This document shows, in pieces, positions 23,104 through 36,700 of a stretch of DNA of 64,000 bases. Each line of letters opens with the position of its first letter. Within the stretch, counting starts at the first letter, position 1. The notes under the pieces are model-generated. The model saw nothing but the letters and a program-made list of their open reading frames with translations. It ran no database searches and had not been told where the DNA came from. Source of the DNA: Climacium dendroides (lineage: Eukaryota; Streptophyta; Bryopsida; Hypnales; Climaciaceae); NCBI GenBank assembly GCA_950106755.1, contig OX467089.1, positions 20,193,345 to 20,257,344 of the forward strand. The letters run 5' to 3'. Both the position numbers and the translations under genes were made by a program.

Positions 23104-23880
23104 TTGGATTCTTCAAGGTTTGGTCTCAGACCCCACTGTGTACGACAACTGGTCTGCGGGTTCTGTTTTTGCTGTGTTCAGTGTGTACATGGTCATTGGA
23201 GACAGTGGTGGGTGGAACAGGAGCTGTTGGAAGTAGCAGACCAGGGTCTGCATTGTCTCGCTTGGCAGAGTAACATCGAGGGGGAGAATTGCAAGGACTC
23301 GTCAGCAAAAGTGACCGACAGTCATGACAGGGCAGGAGCCTCTAAGAACTTCAAGATGAATGGCAATTCTGGTCAGAAATACGGTGCCCAGGAGGAGTTG
23401 TCGGAAAACACGAAGTTGGATTACAGTGGTGATGGAGACACTGATATTTTCCTTGACGCTGAAGTGGAGCAGGCTCAGGCTCAACTGGAACAGAGACTCC
23501 CACTGCCTGAAGAGGATGAAGAAACTCACAAGCTCTTCAAGTTCCAACTTCGAGACACAGACGAAGATGCGAAATTCTTCATCGTTCAGCCGTTGGATGA
23601 TCAACAATCAGAGCAGGATGGAGTGACAGCGTTGATGAAAAACCAGGACCTGGGCTTTAGTGATTACGAGGATATAACAGACGTGTTCAGGGATATAGAG
23701 ATCGAGGACTTGGAAGCGGAAAAGGAAAACGTGGGTAGGAATGGAACTGACGTTGAGAAATTCTTGAGAGATAACAGTCCCTTGATGTCCAAGATCCATT
23801 ACAGAGGAGACCACAAGAGACTCCAAGATACAAGCAAAGTAGATCCCTGCTTAGAAACCTATGAAGAGATCAGCATCTAG
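23104..23880 (+). CDS. Acidic protein of unknown function (5' end uncertain)
   Basis: An uninterrupted frame of up to 258 codons ends at TAG 23878-23880. There is no in-frame ATG near its beginning (the frame opens with TTG), so the true start must come from an upstream exon. One tentative model joins an ATG exon 22946-22975 (MMHNKGPPKQ; donor CAA/GTGTAT) to an acceptor at 23220 (GGAACAG/GAGCTG), phase 0 on both sides. A second acceptor candidate, CTCCCTTCAG at 23101, also exists. The C-terminal 200 residues are rich in Asp, Glu and Gln (for example EEDEETHKLFKFQLRDTDED and IEIEDLEAEKENV), with no Cys pattern, membrane segment or catalytic motif. I do not recognise a family. A disordered nuclear or cytosolic role is only a guess. 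Codon-like composition and GC well above the flanks support real coding. Confidence 0.55.
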   Translation: MDSSRFGLRPHCVRQLVCGFCFCCVQCVHGHWRQWWVEQELLEVADQGLHCLAWQSNIEGENCKDSSAKVTDSHDRAGASKNFKMNGNSGQKYGAQEELSENTKLDYSGDGDTDIFLDAEVEQAQAQLEQRLPLPEEDEETHKLFKFQLRDTDEDAKFFIVQPLDDQQSEQDGVTALMKNQDLGFSDYEDITDVFRDIEIEDLEAEKENVGRNGTDVEKFLRDNSPLMSKIHYRGDHKRLQDTSKVDPCLETYEEISI

Positions 23881-26800
23881 CTTATAATGATCCCATAACA
23901 AGTCCGAAACATAAAAACTGGCAAACTCAGTAATGGTAGTGTTTTCTTCGTCCTTCACGGTATGCGCAAGTTTGACTTTTGAACTGCTTGTAATTAGGCG
24001 TCTGAGGAAATTTCAGTCAAATTGGGCCCTAACTCCGCGTAAGGTAGAAAGCGACCCTGCTTTAAAAAGGGACCACTAACACAGAGATACATCTTGCGTT
24101 CTTCAATGTACCAATAATGTACATTTCAGGGGTCGTCACTTAAAGTGACCACTGCATTTCAACTTCAAAAATTTGTAACTAATTTCAGGAAGGTCCAGAA
24201 AGTACCAAATGACTTGGGTTTGATGCTAATTCCATTTTTCTTCCTAGGTAAATTTAATGGAAATTGATTCAAGGAATTAAGCTTCACCCTCAAATGCAAT
24301 CATCTTTTACATGGTCACTTTGTGATTATTACTTTAGTTCCTTGTTTTCAACTAGAAAGTGGATGCATCTAATTTAGGTGTTTGAATGTAAATTGGGCAC
24401 TCATTTTCGAACATGCATCTATCAATATCAATGATCTCTTTTGATTAATGAAGAAGAGACTTTGCATCTTCATTATTTGTTCTACATGATACACATTCAA
24501 ACTAAGTAGGTTCATTCACTGAGGTACCTACTTTATTTCACTATAATATTCTTGAATTGTTTTTAGGACTCCTTTTAAAATGGTACTTTGATCTTATTTA
24601 TAAGAGAGAATGAACTATTTAAATTGTCCATCCTAAAATGTGACCAACCCTTATATATCTAATCAAAAGCAAGGGTTTAGAAAATCTATTAGTCTTTGAA
24701 CTCTATTAACTTTTTCAAATAGTAACTATAATACTATTTTCAAATAGTATTTATAATATTGTCTTTTTATATCAAAAAATAAAAACTCATATGTATATGA
24801 TCATGTTTGTAAGTGAAATTTGCTTTAAAATAGGATGAACAAATTTATACATAGATATTGAATTCCTTGGTAATCTAAGGAATTCAAGGACTAGATTTGC
24901 ACATTCTTTTAACAAGGACGTCAATCAATATTTGGAAAGTTTTTCAAATTAAACTAATAATTATTTGTGATGTCCTCAACTCCAACTAGTTTTTCATATT
25001 CCTCCTCAATTCCAACCTCTATTTATACAATGATTGAAAATAAATTGTTGAAATTTTGATTGGTTTTATCCTCCAATTCAAACTCAATTGGTTCATTTTT
25101 ATTTTGATGGGTTCATAGGACACTAATAACTTAATTCCTCCGATTGTTGATGGGAAGCCAATGCAAGGACTCAATATCTGTTTTTTGAATACTCCTAGTT
25201 TGGTATGATTTGTGAATTCCTAGACACAAACATCGGCAATATTTGGATGGTATTTACTATCTTTGATACTCACATGTTACATAGGTGATATTTGAATAAT
25301 ATTTAGGTGATACTAAGGTAATACTTGGGTGATTTTGGATGGACACTCGAATGTTGCATAGCAAACTTTTTCTACAATTTCCTTAAGATCTTACTTTATT
25401 TTAGGTATTCAATTTCCAAGTAGACTCTTGGCTAATTTTTTCATAGAAAGTAAGATCAATGGACAATGTTATGACAATTTTATTAAGGGTTTTCAAACAT
25501 GAAAAATCATGTTATAAATGTAAAATTCTTAGGTAATTTAGGAATGATTGTAGTTTACAAATAAAAATTTGGGAATCTCATTATATATTATAAAAAATAT
25601 ATATGAAAACAACAAACTTGAATTAGGTTTACTTGTCCTTTAGGGTTTAAGGTTGTACATCCAAGTGCATCAACCAATCTAGTTGTTAATCTCATGTCAT
25701 TCCTAAATGCTTACAAGATCATACAAGTAGTGTTTTCAATCATCCATTTATGAGTGGAATTTTCATTTTTTTTTCTTTAAAATTTTCACACATGTGGTCA
25801 ATAAGTAGCTTTAAGGTGCAACAATTTTCATAACTTTTGAATACATAGTTAAAAAGTTATTGTATGATATGCAGTTTTGGAAACCTTAATATTAAAATAA
25901 AATAAAATAAAACCATAGGATGTAGATTGTTTATTAAAATATTACAATCATTGGAATTGACAATTTTCAATTCCATAATTAAAATTTTAACAATTTAGTA
26001 TTTTAAATCATTCTCTATTTATTTCTAATTATTTTTCTATTGAAATTATTTATATGTATTCCCGATTTATTTCTTCAATGCCTTATAGAGAGTTGCAAGT
26101 TATAGGATCTATGCATTTTGGGGTAAAATGTTTGAAAGATGAAATCTTACCATTTGGAAATAATTGAAAATACTTCTTTTTGAAATCCAGACATCATGCT
26201 CTTGCAATTGATATGGTTTATTATCCTAAAATTTTAGGAGGGGTGTAGTCTAATAAATGAACTAAAGGTTCCTATAGTTGGATTTGTTAAAAAAAATATA
26301 TATAGATGGAGATTATAGCCTTGCTTTGGAGACTAGTATTTTGAAGTGGTTTTGAGCCTTTAAACATGAAAGAACTTTAGGGGTTAAAAGATTGGTTTGA
26401 GTGCACTTTGTACAAAACGGAACAAAGGCTAAGAATGGAATAAGGTGTCCTTAATTACATTTACTAATTCCCAAAGGACAATTGTCTTTTGAATAGATAA
26501 TTTAATGTTTGGGTAGGTTCCTACAAAGTTTTGAATGAATGCATGTTTCCAAAACTTCGATACAATGTATATATATTGATTGCCTTTCCAGAAAGGAAAA
26601 AGAAGTTCAATTAGATGCCCAACTAAAAATTTATGCTACTCCAAAAAACTTAAACACTTTGAGCACTTTAAAAATCTTTTGCTAAGCCCCTCATCTATTT
26701 CTGAAATTTGGCTTGTATATAACTAAAATGATATGGTATGAAATTGTAAAAAAAATTAAATCTAATTCTAAAATCACACTATAAAAGGAGTTAAATTTCA

Positions 26801-27260
26801 TTAACAATGTTGGATAATTTTGAAAATAATATTAAAAAGAATTCTAACTTCAAACACTACAATCTTACAATCAGTAGAGTCATATTTGGAAAAAACAAAC
26901 TTTCATATATTCTTATTGTTTGGCTCTCTATTTTTCACCAGTTTGATTTTACAAAAACAAATTCCCTGATGGACAAGAAATCGTCAAAATTGGCTAGTGC
27001 ATTGTTGAATTGTTTGACTTCTTTGTAATACAAGGTGATTTAGAATAAAGTGGACCCCTTAAAGCCAGTTTCTATTGGACGCCTAGAATGGGGTAGAGCT
27101 TGGATTGTCACTCTAGGTGGGCCAAAGACACTCCATTTGAATTCCATTAGGCTTTGGATTCAATCCCCTAGTTCCGTAGAAATTAGGGTTTCACATTACA
27201 TTTTGTTCAAGTTGCCATATATATCTCATACATACTTTTAACCATAAGAAATCACCAAAT
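23881..27260. other. AT-rich repeat-filled intergenic DNA
   Basis: No gene is supported. It contains an R2 repeat copy (24110-24310). Around 25740-26390 there is sequence related to the TTAA-element family (TTTTCATTTTTTTTTC, AAAAGTTATTGTATG), ending in CTTTAGGGGTTAA at 26375-26387; its left end is not clear. A second right-type end (CCTTTAGGGTTTAA) is at 25637-25650. The open frame at 26807-27028 is AT-rich, without family resemblance. Confidence 0.5.
26375..26387 (+). mobile_element. Right terminus of a degraded TTAA-family element (copy E)
   Basis: CTTTAGGGGTTAA matches the right ends of the copies at 9031, 33280 and 62414. Upstream sequence (25740-26000) shows the family's internal landmarks. 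The left terminus was not found within the expected distance, so the element is probably truncated or strongly diverged. Confidence 0.5.
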
Positions 27261-30200
27261 TTTTGTCTTTCAAGGAATTGTAGAGATTTTGCTTGTCCAT
27301 TAGAAGACATTTCAAGCCTCTATAGGGCCGTTTTAGTCTTGTTCCCTTGTTGTTCCCCCGCAATGATGGAACGGCCAGCTGTTAGGGAATTTTTTTTAAA
27401 AATAGTTCTTAGAATGCCAAAAAAAGTTGGATTTTTTTTTCAAAAATGACATGGCAGAGTCTCGACCACATCAGCCTGTTGCGCTGTCACTACTGAAGTG
27501 CACTATGGGGAGTTCCCTACCATGATAACTCGCGGCCCTATAGAGGCCTAAAATGTTTTCTAATGTTTTTGTAACTAATGAACCCCTCCGGATTGACACT
27601 CCAAACCCTCCAAGTCTACATTTCAGGAAATAAAGGGTTGGAGGTTGGAAGGGAGGTTGGGTGGACAAATGCAATGGAAATAGCTAGAGACTCCAATTTA
27701 GTGAGACTGTAATGAAAGCATGCTCTTACTTGTATATTGAGGGTGCAATGAGAAAGCAAAATGTACAACCGGTATACATTTGAGGAGGTGGGCGGTTTGA
27801 GAGCCCCAAGCCCCCAAGTGCTTCATGGACCTCCTGCCTTAAAGTTATATCAGTACAGAGGATCGCTGTTCCCCAAAACTGTAAAACTACATCTATGAAA
27901 GCCTGTGCTTATCTGAGGCCAAGATTTGCATTATTGATAGACTGTTATTATTAGTGAAAGTACAAGCTGACTGACTGTGAGTTTCCACTTTTCAGACAGA
28001 AAATGTTGTCTTTCTGTCATGGAATGGATGGGGAGTACAATGCAGGATGAGAAAACCCGTTCCACGAAGAATTATACCCCGGGGGAAAACGCAAGAATTT
28101 TTTAATTTTTCACACATGAAAAAATTTGCAAGTTTTGAACTCATATTTACAATCAGAAACCCCAAACTAGCTTCGGGTTGTTAAGAACATCTGTATGTAT
28201 GGCACAAAATATAGGGCAAGATTTTATTTTTACTTCGGAGAACTTGCGTTTTACCCTACTATAGTCCCACTTTGTAGAATGGATTTAGCATGTGTGACTA
28301 CAATTACTGATGTACAATACAAGGGCTTTTGGACATTAGGGCATTGACCAAGTGGTAGCACCACTAGTGACTTTCACTATGGTTGTCTGATCAATCTTAA
28401 AGAGACCTTTTAAGAGTTGATTGCCTTTGGGGGAAGCTAAACTCCTTGAAACAAATTTTGGTAAATTTTGGTAAATTGGCATCTAACCCAAGTTGTTTCA
28501 CATTTTTTTTTACTTTCTTAAAATTAGGTTATGAAATTTTGAAATTGAAATATAAAAGTCATTGAAAGCAACCACCTCATGAAATGTACACTATTGGTAC
28601 ATATCCAAGATACCAAAATATATTATAGTTTAATCCGTAAGGAACCAAATGTCCAGAAAATGACAAAATGGATGTGGGGTAGGAACCGACAAAGTTAATT
28701 TCGAATGCGTCTTCTCTTATTTTGACCCAAGATGTCAGGGGGGGTATAAATTGTGTGAAAATTAAAAAATTTAACCAATCAGCTGGTCAAATAAAAAATT
28801 ATGGGGCCTAAATTTAAAGGGCAATTTCAGAGAAGTATGAAGTAGTTCTATTTTTAGAACTACTTGTCAAACTTTACTTTTAAAAAAAAACATTCCTTGC
28901 AGTACGGGCGCCTTGCAAGATTTCAATTTTTTTTAAACCCAAACATTGAAGAATACTAAGGTAAAATAACACTCCATTTTCACAACTTAGGTTCCTCCAT
29001 TTTAGATCAATTGTATTGTGGGTGACAATTCACTTACAATATGGTCAACGGGAGCAATAGAAATGTCCGGGAGGTGTACATTGAAAGCATAAAATGATTA
29101 CAACATGTACATTGAAAGTCACAATGATTAACTACATTGGTTTTGTAAGCAGATTATGGTTGGAAATTGATTTGCCTACATATCAAGAATGGGACAAACA
29201 AAATTTTCACCAAAAAATTCATGATAATTTTGTTTTTAGGAAAAAAATGTCAAGAAATTATAAAACCTTCCTTAAATATATTTCTCTACATGAGAAAAAA
29301 ATTCCTTAACCTTCCCCACGCCACAAATACGCTAAATTGCTTAAGTTTACTTGATATACAAAAAAATATGTCCTCAGTCCAATCAAGCCATCACCCAACT
29401 TAAGCATTCTCCAAAGTAGAGTCAGAATTTAATTGAAGTGCACTAAAAACTGGATGAATGTGGGACCAAGTGAATTGACATTGAGGCAGACAGTTGGCGT
29501 CCAATGGATGATAGAAAATCTTTTAGTGTAGGACAAAAGTGCAACTATTCATCCTCAAAACTTTGTGTGAAAAAGGAAGATCTTCTGCAATACTTTGACT
29601 TCCAATGTTTGCTTTTGAATTTTTTTGAATTTTTAAAAATTATTATCAATGATTCTCACAATATCAAAAATGGATGACAAGCCCCAGTCCTGTAAGTTAT
29701 GTAACCCATGAACACAGTTTAGTCAGATAATTAGTCAGATAGTTAGTCAGATGGAACAGGAGATTACGGGTACACAAAATCATCTTTGTTTGCGTGACTG
29801 ATCACTGATGTACCATGCACCGACTCTGTCATTGTCATATTCAGTCAAAACTTTCGTTGTGGCCAGTAAAGGTAGAACTACCCATTAGCACACAGATTTG
29901 CTATCTAGGTACTTTGGAGAAGTTATTTGGCAGCTCACATATTTTTCAGAGATTGAATTGTTTGAGAGAAGTCAATTGCAAAAAGAATGAAGATATTCGG
30001 ACAAGAATTGAATTTTTTCTGATTTTTCAAAGTTGAAATGTTCAACCCTTCCTGAAGCATGACCAAACCATTGTTGAAGCGTGGGCGGATATGTCAGCTC
30101 CCCGAGTGCATTGCCATCATGGTGAAGAACTAATAAGATTGTGGTAATAGATATGTCAGTGACGGAAAATGGGAGGAACCTGTAGGTGGTGGAATTGGGT

Positions 30201-31890
30201 AATTGGTGGTATTGGGTAGTTCCACTGTAAATCATTTCATTGAGGCCCAAATCTTGTTGTTTGAGAATGGCAGTTTTAAATCGAATGCATTACCTCATTG
30301 TAGCGTTTTTGTTTTTTGTTTTTGGACAAATGGTTATGTGGCCTTTCTTTCAAGGAGGTTTTGAGTTTCATGGCTCCCTCATTTTGAAGGGTGAATTGAA
30401 AGAGGCCAATTTTTTCTTGAAACAAATGAAACAGGTTTCATTGCAAAGAAAAAAGAACAAACCACCAGCCACAAGTGGCTTTGAGGAGGGGGAGACACAA
30501 GAGACAAGACAAAATTTTAAAAAAAAAAAGACAATTGGACGGAGGCAAAGCCGGGTAGGGCACAACGAGAAGCATTACTTCATTCACAGCCAGCCATAGG
30601 GCAGTGCTCAAGAATACTAGCACACTCATGGAAGTTGAAGGTGAAGCCTGCAATAGGGCTCTCCACTTGGGTTGCCCTCCCTCCATCTTAGAAGGGGGCC
30701 AATATTGAGTATGCAATTTTGAGTATGTAATTTTTGTATGCAATTTTTGTATGTGTTTGTTGTGCACAATGAATGAAATGAGGTTTTGGAAACATTGTGG
30801 CAACAACGTACATGGCCATCATCACAGTCTGGTATTTTTTTAACACATTTATCCTCTTTTTTCTATAAGTTTGAAGTTCCCCCCCCCCCCTTTTTTTTTT
30901 AAGGAAATTGGACATTTAATTGCCTAAAATAATCTTGTGTTATTGAATTTTAATTTTTTTTATAAAAAATTTACACAAATGAAATAAGATTTCATTGAAA
31001 GAGAGAAAATACAAAATCAAGTGGCCTGGCCATGAGGAACAACAACAGCTATGCAATTGATACTTTATTGGAATGCTTGGACACAATCCTAGCTAGGGAA
31101 GCCAACCCATTATTGACCACTTAAGCAATTACGCATATTATTTTGAGTACAAGGTTCTTGAATCAAGAAATTTTACCCTGTACAAAATAGAGTTTGGAAG
31201 GATTCCACATGTTTTTAAGTTTTTTCCCTCAAAACATAATTGCCATCAATTTTTTAGCTAAAGATTATACTCAACTTATATTGGTCATACAAATCTTCCT
31301 ATTTTCACCCAAGGGTTGGTTACAATATCAAGAGACTTGTAGCCAAATACAATGCACCACAATTGTGTTAAGAATTGTGCCATAATTGATCAATTCTCAT
31401 CTCTACCTACATGGAAAAAGAGCACCCTACACTACCCAAATGGGGGGATTTGGAATGGGCCCATAGCTCCTATAGCTCAAATGGGGTTTCCTAACTTACT
31501 TCTTAACTATCATATGGAGGTTGGGAACAACATGAATTGAGGTGTGAAAAAAATTTGATTGTTTACATAAAATACCAATGAGAATTTGTTGCTAGTATCT
31601 GTCATTGTTTCTTCATGGATGTATAATTAATTTGAATGAGCATATATATTTTAGGACAAATAATCAATTTTCATCCATATTTTACATGCTTTATTATACT
31701 TATGTAATCATTGTCTAGCTCATATGCCTTGAAATGGAGAAGGACCACCACACAATGGTCTTTTGTTAGTAGGCCATGTAAGCCCCAAATCAAGAAGGTT
31801 TGTTTTGGGATGATACAAGCCTACAACTCAGGTTATTGAGGTAAGTGAGTTTGTTGTAGGCAAAATGGGAGTGAGCCCGTTGTGAGCAAA
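27261..31890. other. AT-rich repeat-filled intergenic DNA
   Basis: No gene is supported. It includes an R2 repeat copy in reverse (28390-28630) and a segment at 29900-30250 that resembles 34880-35210 (shared blocks include TTTTTCAAAGTT, AGGTTGTGGTAATGG-like and ATTGGGT strings). A 119-codon frame at 30240-30599 opens with TTG and has a hydrophobic stretch followed by a Lys-rich tail. With no splice or family evidence it was not called. Poly-C/poly-T runs are at about 30880-30900. Confidence 0.5.
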
Positions 31891-31896
31891 ATTATA

Positions 31897-33280
31897 TTAA
31901 CTCCTAAAGTCCCAAAGTCCTTATAAGGGACTTTTGGGATTTTGAGTAGGCTTGTGTAATTTCAATTTTTGATATGAATTTTTGAGTTTTTTTTGAAGAT
32001 AAGAAATTAGATTAACTTTTGGAGAATATAATTTTTTTCAATCAATGCCCAGAAAAAAAGAAGTTATGCCACCCTAAGTCCAAAAACTAAGGTAAATCAG
32101 TCCATTGTGGTTAGATGACCCATTGTGGTCAACTAGGGAGTTTTTTTTTTTTTCATTACATGAAATTTTGGCCTTAATGCATGTAAGAAATGATAGTCAT
32201 GGATTGATTAGTGACCTCACTAGGAGGCTTCAACTTTTCAAAGGGAATTCAATGTCAAAAATGACTTTTTAATCCTTCTTTTTTAGAAAATATTCATAAC
32301 TACTTTGGGTGAATGACATGAGCATCGTGGAGTCAAATTTTGTTGGTGATGGGATGATCTACAAACTCTTTTGGGCCAAACACTTCAAAAATTCATAACA
32401 AATTCATACTTTGTTGAAAAAAATACAATTTCAATTGTTCTCACTATTTCTGACACTTGTCTATATGTGGGAAAAAATTGAATTTTTTTAGCAACAGCAT
32501 GTGGCTAAATTCCTAATTCTGATCACAATAGTTTGGTTTACCTTAGTTCAAGGGGCAACCCAAAAAAATCACAAAAATTTAATTGTTTAATTTTATTTTT
32601 TTCTCAAAGATTATATTTTTGTCTACATCTAATGCTTTGATTCATTCTATTTGGACTGGGGTAGAGAAAGTTATAGACAATCTTGTTTTGGGGACAATCT
32701 AAGCATCTTTTTGCAAAAATAACTTATTGAATTCATTTTTTAATGCAATTTTTATAATTTTTCTAAAAAATTGCTAGGCATGATTAAATTTGCTTGCTAG
32801 AATAATCTCGCTGTTGGGATTATGTGTTTCAATTTCATCTTAGGGCTATCTACAATTTTGTTTTCCCTTCAATCTTGGACATACTTCTACTTAATAATTT
32901 CTTAATGAGTAGAAATTAATTATTATTTTGTTGAATTTTTTCCTTAGATTTTTAACTCAATTCTTCACCATGAAAAATTAGAAAATCAAAATTAGTAGTG
33001 CAAAAATTTTAAGTTAAGAAAATTTAATGCCAAAAAATATAGTTGAGCAAGGGGTAAAAAAACTTGTTCTCTTCACTTTAAATACAAATATCCTGCAATC
33101 TACATGGTCAAAGTTTCTTAAATTTTTGCATTACACTTTTATACTAGTTTAGTACAAGATCCTATAGTTAGATATACAAAAAAAAATAGTTAAATTTTTT
33201 TTTGCTCTTTGCAATAGAAATGCTAGTTTAGGGTGCTTTTTGATGAAGAAAAGGCCAACCCTTGGGGCTTTAGGGGTTAA
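31897..33280 (+). mobile_element. Long TTAA-bounded non-autonomous element (copy D)
   Basis: The left end is TTAACTCCTAAAGTCCCAAG and the right end CTTGGGGCTTTAGGGGTTAA: a terminal inverted repeat of 20 bases with two or three differences, closed by TTAA at 31897-31900 and 33277-33280. The right part carries the family landmarks (CAATCTACATGG, ACAAGATCCTATAGTTA, GAAATGCTAGTTTAG). At about 1384 bases it is the longest copy here; the extra sequence contains no transposase frame. Confidence 0.78.
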
Positions 33281-34220
33281 GGTAGAAGTACCTATTCCTC
33301 ACAACTTAAGCATTTCAACCTATACAATATGGAAAATTTGTTGAAAAGCTAAGCTCAATGTGTACAAACATAAGGACGAGGAAGAATGCAACAAAATTAA
33401 ATAATTTTTTCCCCCAAAATGAATATTTTATTCAATATAAATGTGAATTTTTCATTCAAATGATTTTGATCTCATAGACTCACCTATTGTGGTTAGCTTT
33501 AACACTTTTCCTTGAGCAAGGAAAGAAGAGAGATTAGTGGACAAGAAGGTCCAAGTCAAAAATCTTTCTTAATGAATAGGGCATCCAAGTATTGTCCACA
33601 ACAAATCATCCTAAAAAACCATGACAAGGGGGTTGTTTGAAACAAGTACTTCTACCTTAGTAGTGTACAATTTAGAACTAGAATGTGCAGTGCCCTCTAG
33701 AAAGTAGGGTAACCCTTGTGACTATATTTCATGGTGATCTTTGTATATTCATTCAGAGTTACGTGTTTATAGATGTCTAGAGCCATTGCATTTTCCTTAT
33801 ATAAAAAGCTTCACAGAGGTTAAGATAGAAGAACCTATTTTGGATAACTTAAGCATTTCAATGTGTATGATTTGGGAAAGTCATGGAGGAACTGATTCAG
33901 GGGTGTGCAAAAATAAGGTTGCCGAAGAATGCCAAGAAAAAATGGAATTTTTCCTCCTAGAACGAATATTTTATTGAATATAATAAAAGAGGACTTTTCA
34001 TCCAGATCCATTCTGGTTTCATAGACTCACCTATTTTAGTTACCTTTGGCATGTCTCCCTAAATCAAGAAAGAAGAGAGATGAATGAGGCGAGAAGGTAC
34101 AAATAAAGAATCTTTCTCGATAACCAGTACATTCAACTGCTGTCCACAATAGGTCTGCTTATGCAACCATCATGGGGAGCCTGTCTGAAACAGGTTCTTC
34201 TACCTTCCCTTCTAGAGTGC
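33277..34220. repeat. Diverged direct duplication, offset about 543 bases
   Basis: 33277-33675 and 33820-34218 align throughout. Examples are TTAAGGTAGAAGTACC versus TTAAGATAGAAGAACC, the AACTTAAGCATTTCAA block, GAATATTTTATT, CATAGACTCACCTATT and the CTTCTACCTT block. They differ at many positions, so this is an old event. The left edge of copy 1 coincides with the right TTAA of the element at 31897-33280. No coding frame is conserved between the copies. Confidence 0.65.
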
Positions 34221-36700
34221 ACTGTACACACGCTGCTATTACAATTTTGTCCACCATGGGCTAGCTCTGATTTGTGTCCGCTATGGGCTCCCTTCCCTCA
34301 CACAGTAGCTTGGTCCTTTTTTTCCAAACAGCCTAGTGCCATGATTCACTGCCTTTCATTGTACGCTGTTGCACCAGAAAGAAAAAACTCCACATGAAGT
34401 GATGAACATCTGTTCTTGTGGTACAAGTAATCTTTGGAGAGGGTCAAAGGTCTCCTTTTTTTTGGACCAGTGTCTCCCTTGTTGGCCTCACTAGAGGCCA
34501 CTTTTTGGAGGGACAAAACCAGAGAGGTCAGATTTCTGATAGTCTGGTGAAATTTTGCCAAAAAAAAAAAGCCCTGGTCTCCATCCCAGTCCAGTCCAGT
34601 CCACTCCACTCCATCTCTGCTGAGCCCTGAGCTGAGCGCTGACCAGCAGGCCCTCATTTTTTGGATCAGTGCCAATGCCTACATGCGCAAGCCAGGCCAC
34701 TCATTTCAGTTCACTCCTGTCTGATGAGCTATAATAGCCCTGACCATCGAATGTGTGTGAACTACCCAACTGCACATTCAACATGTCACTCTCCAGCTCC
34801 CACCAGCTTGAGTGAGTTCTGCACACCAAACTCAAGTTACATCAACAACACAAAGGTAGGAAAACATGCCTACTTGTCATCAAGTGGATTCGCTGTTTTG
34901 GTATACCTTGGAGAAGTTGGAGAGAAGCCATTTGCAAGTAAAATCAAGACATTTTGACAAGAAATGAATTTTCTGTGGTTTTTCAAAGTTTATCAGGACG
35001 AAGTTGGGATTGAAGCTTGCATAGGTTGAATCATCGGCTAACTAAAGGTAAATCACATGTTGATGTGTCACCCCTCTCCAAGTACAATATCATCATGCTA
35101 AAGGGTTTGCTAAGGTTGTGGTAATGGGTGTGTGACTAGTGCAAGTGGAAGGGGCTAGTAGATATCGGAACTTATTGGGTGATTGACAACATTGGGTTGC
35201 TCTATCGGCTTAAATCCCAACTCCCCTTTTTTTTTTTTTAAAAATCAAGCCATGTCATTTTTCATTAGTGTCACATTTCTTCTTCATTACAACATAATAT
35301 TGAGTAGCCTTTGTGCTCATTGCCTTTTCTTCATGTACCTTGCTCATCACATTGAGCCTCTACATGTCTACGTAGCTAGATATGGATGTGGAATATTCAA
35401 CACCATTTATTGTTGAGCCAAAGTGTTGATGGTGCATATTACTGAATGTTATCAAGGCTCTTAGATTTTTATTATTAATTTTATGAGAAAAATAGGTGAA
35501 TACTTTTAATATTACTAATGGACTATTAAATAGCCCATTGATTTACCTCTAGTTGGTCTATACTAGTTGTGATTGGCCATGGGAATTGGCATGCCTCTAC
35601 AACTCCCTAAATGGGCCAAAACACATAGATCTCCTTAATCTAACATTCCCTGCAGAGACATTCTAGAATTATACCCCATACACTTGCTATAGAAACTTAT
35701 CATTCCTTGAAGCACACTTATCTCTCATGCAAACTCTTTGTATTATGACCATCCCCTAAGCAATCAGCATAAGGAGGTTACAGTATATATGTGCTCCACA
35801 TTACACCAACAATTGCAAATCCACATAAGTTGGGTTTCCAATCCTAATTAACCTCCAAAATTGATGCCTAATTTCCCCTTGGGTGTGTGAATGCAACCGA
35901 TCGCCTGCATCACTTGCATAGGCCGGTCTGAAGCCACCGCAAATTAGTCATCAGTCAGTAGCAGAAAAGGCCGTGATCATTTGTTGGCAGAGTCCATCAA
36001 TTAATGCCGCCGCTGCAGCTTGCTGGCCACTCCCCATCCGCCACCTTTTGTCCCTGTCCTCCCCTCTGCAGCTGCTGCGACTTCTCACACTAAGTTAACG
36101 TACTTACAGTAGCTCTCTCTTGCACAACCCAATGCAACCCAAGGCAATACCTTGAGTTCTTCTTATACTGTATAACGTATCCCCAATTCTCCACATACAA
36201 AACCTCCACTTGCTATGATTCTAACCCATAAGTCATATAAGCTTTTACTTCCCTCTCCAAGAATCACTCCAATGTGTGTATGCCACTGCCTCGATCAACC
36301 ATGAGCTTTGTCAGTATGTTCATGAAACAGCGAGCCTGACATAGGTACAGAATTGCTTCACAATACACATTCAAACGGAGCAGGCTCGGCTCGGCACTCC
36401 CTTTAATTTGGCATCGATCCCTTTGTGCGCAATCTGTTCAAGTAAGAGCTTGTTGCCTAGCTCTGAAGGAATAGATTTTTCTGTTGTTGTGTGACTGTCA
36501 GTAACAAGAGCAGATCACAACTGTAGTTCGCGTCGAGTCAGAGTTCTGAGAGTTGATGAACTAGTGGACTGGTGCATGTGGAGAACAGTACTCATCAGTT
36601 ACTTTGCATTAGATCGAACTGAGGTTTAGTCTGTTTGGTCGATCGCCGTTTCTGTTTTCAAGCGTTTTTTCAAACTTTTGGAGAATATCTTGTTACATTC
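34221..36700. other. Intergenic DNA, GC rising after 35.9 kb
   Basis: No gene is supported. 34150-34700 is richer in G+C and contains overlapping short frames on both strands that shadow one another; none shows a known motif. 34880-35210 resembles 29900-30250. From 35,880 the composition is gene-like (for example CCGCCGCTGCAGCTTGCTGG near 36,007), which may be promoter or leader sequence for the exons at 37,250 or for the lipase. Confidence 0.4.

Noticed and set aside
30240..30599. 119-codon plus frame with a hydrophobic stretch
   Set aside because: Starts at TTG, ends in poly-Lys from an A-run, and lies in repeat-rich DNA with overlapping frames on the other strand.
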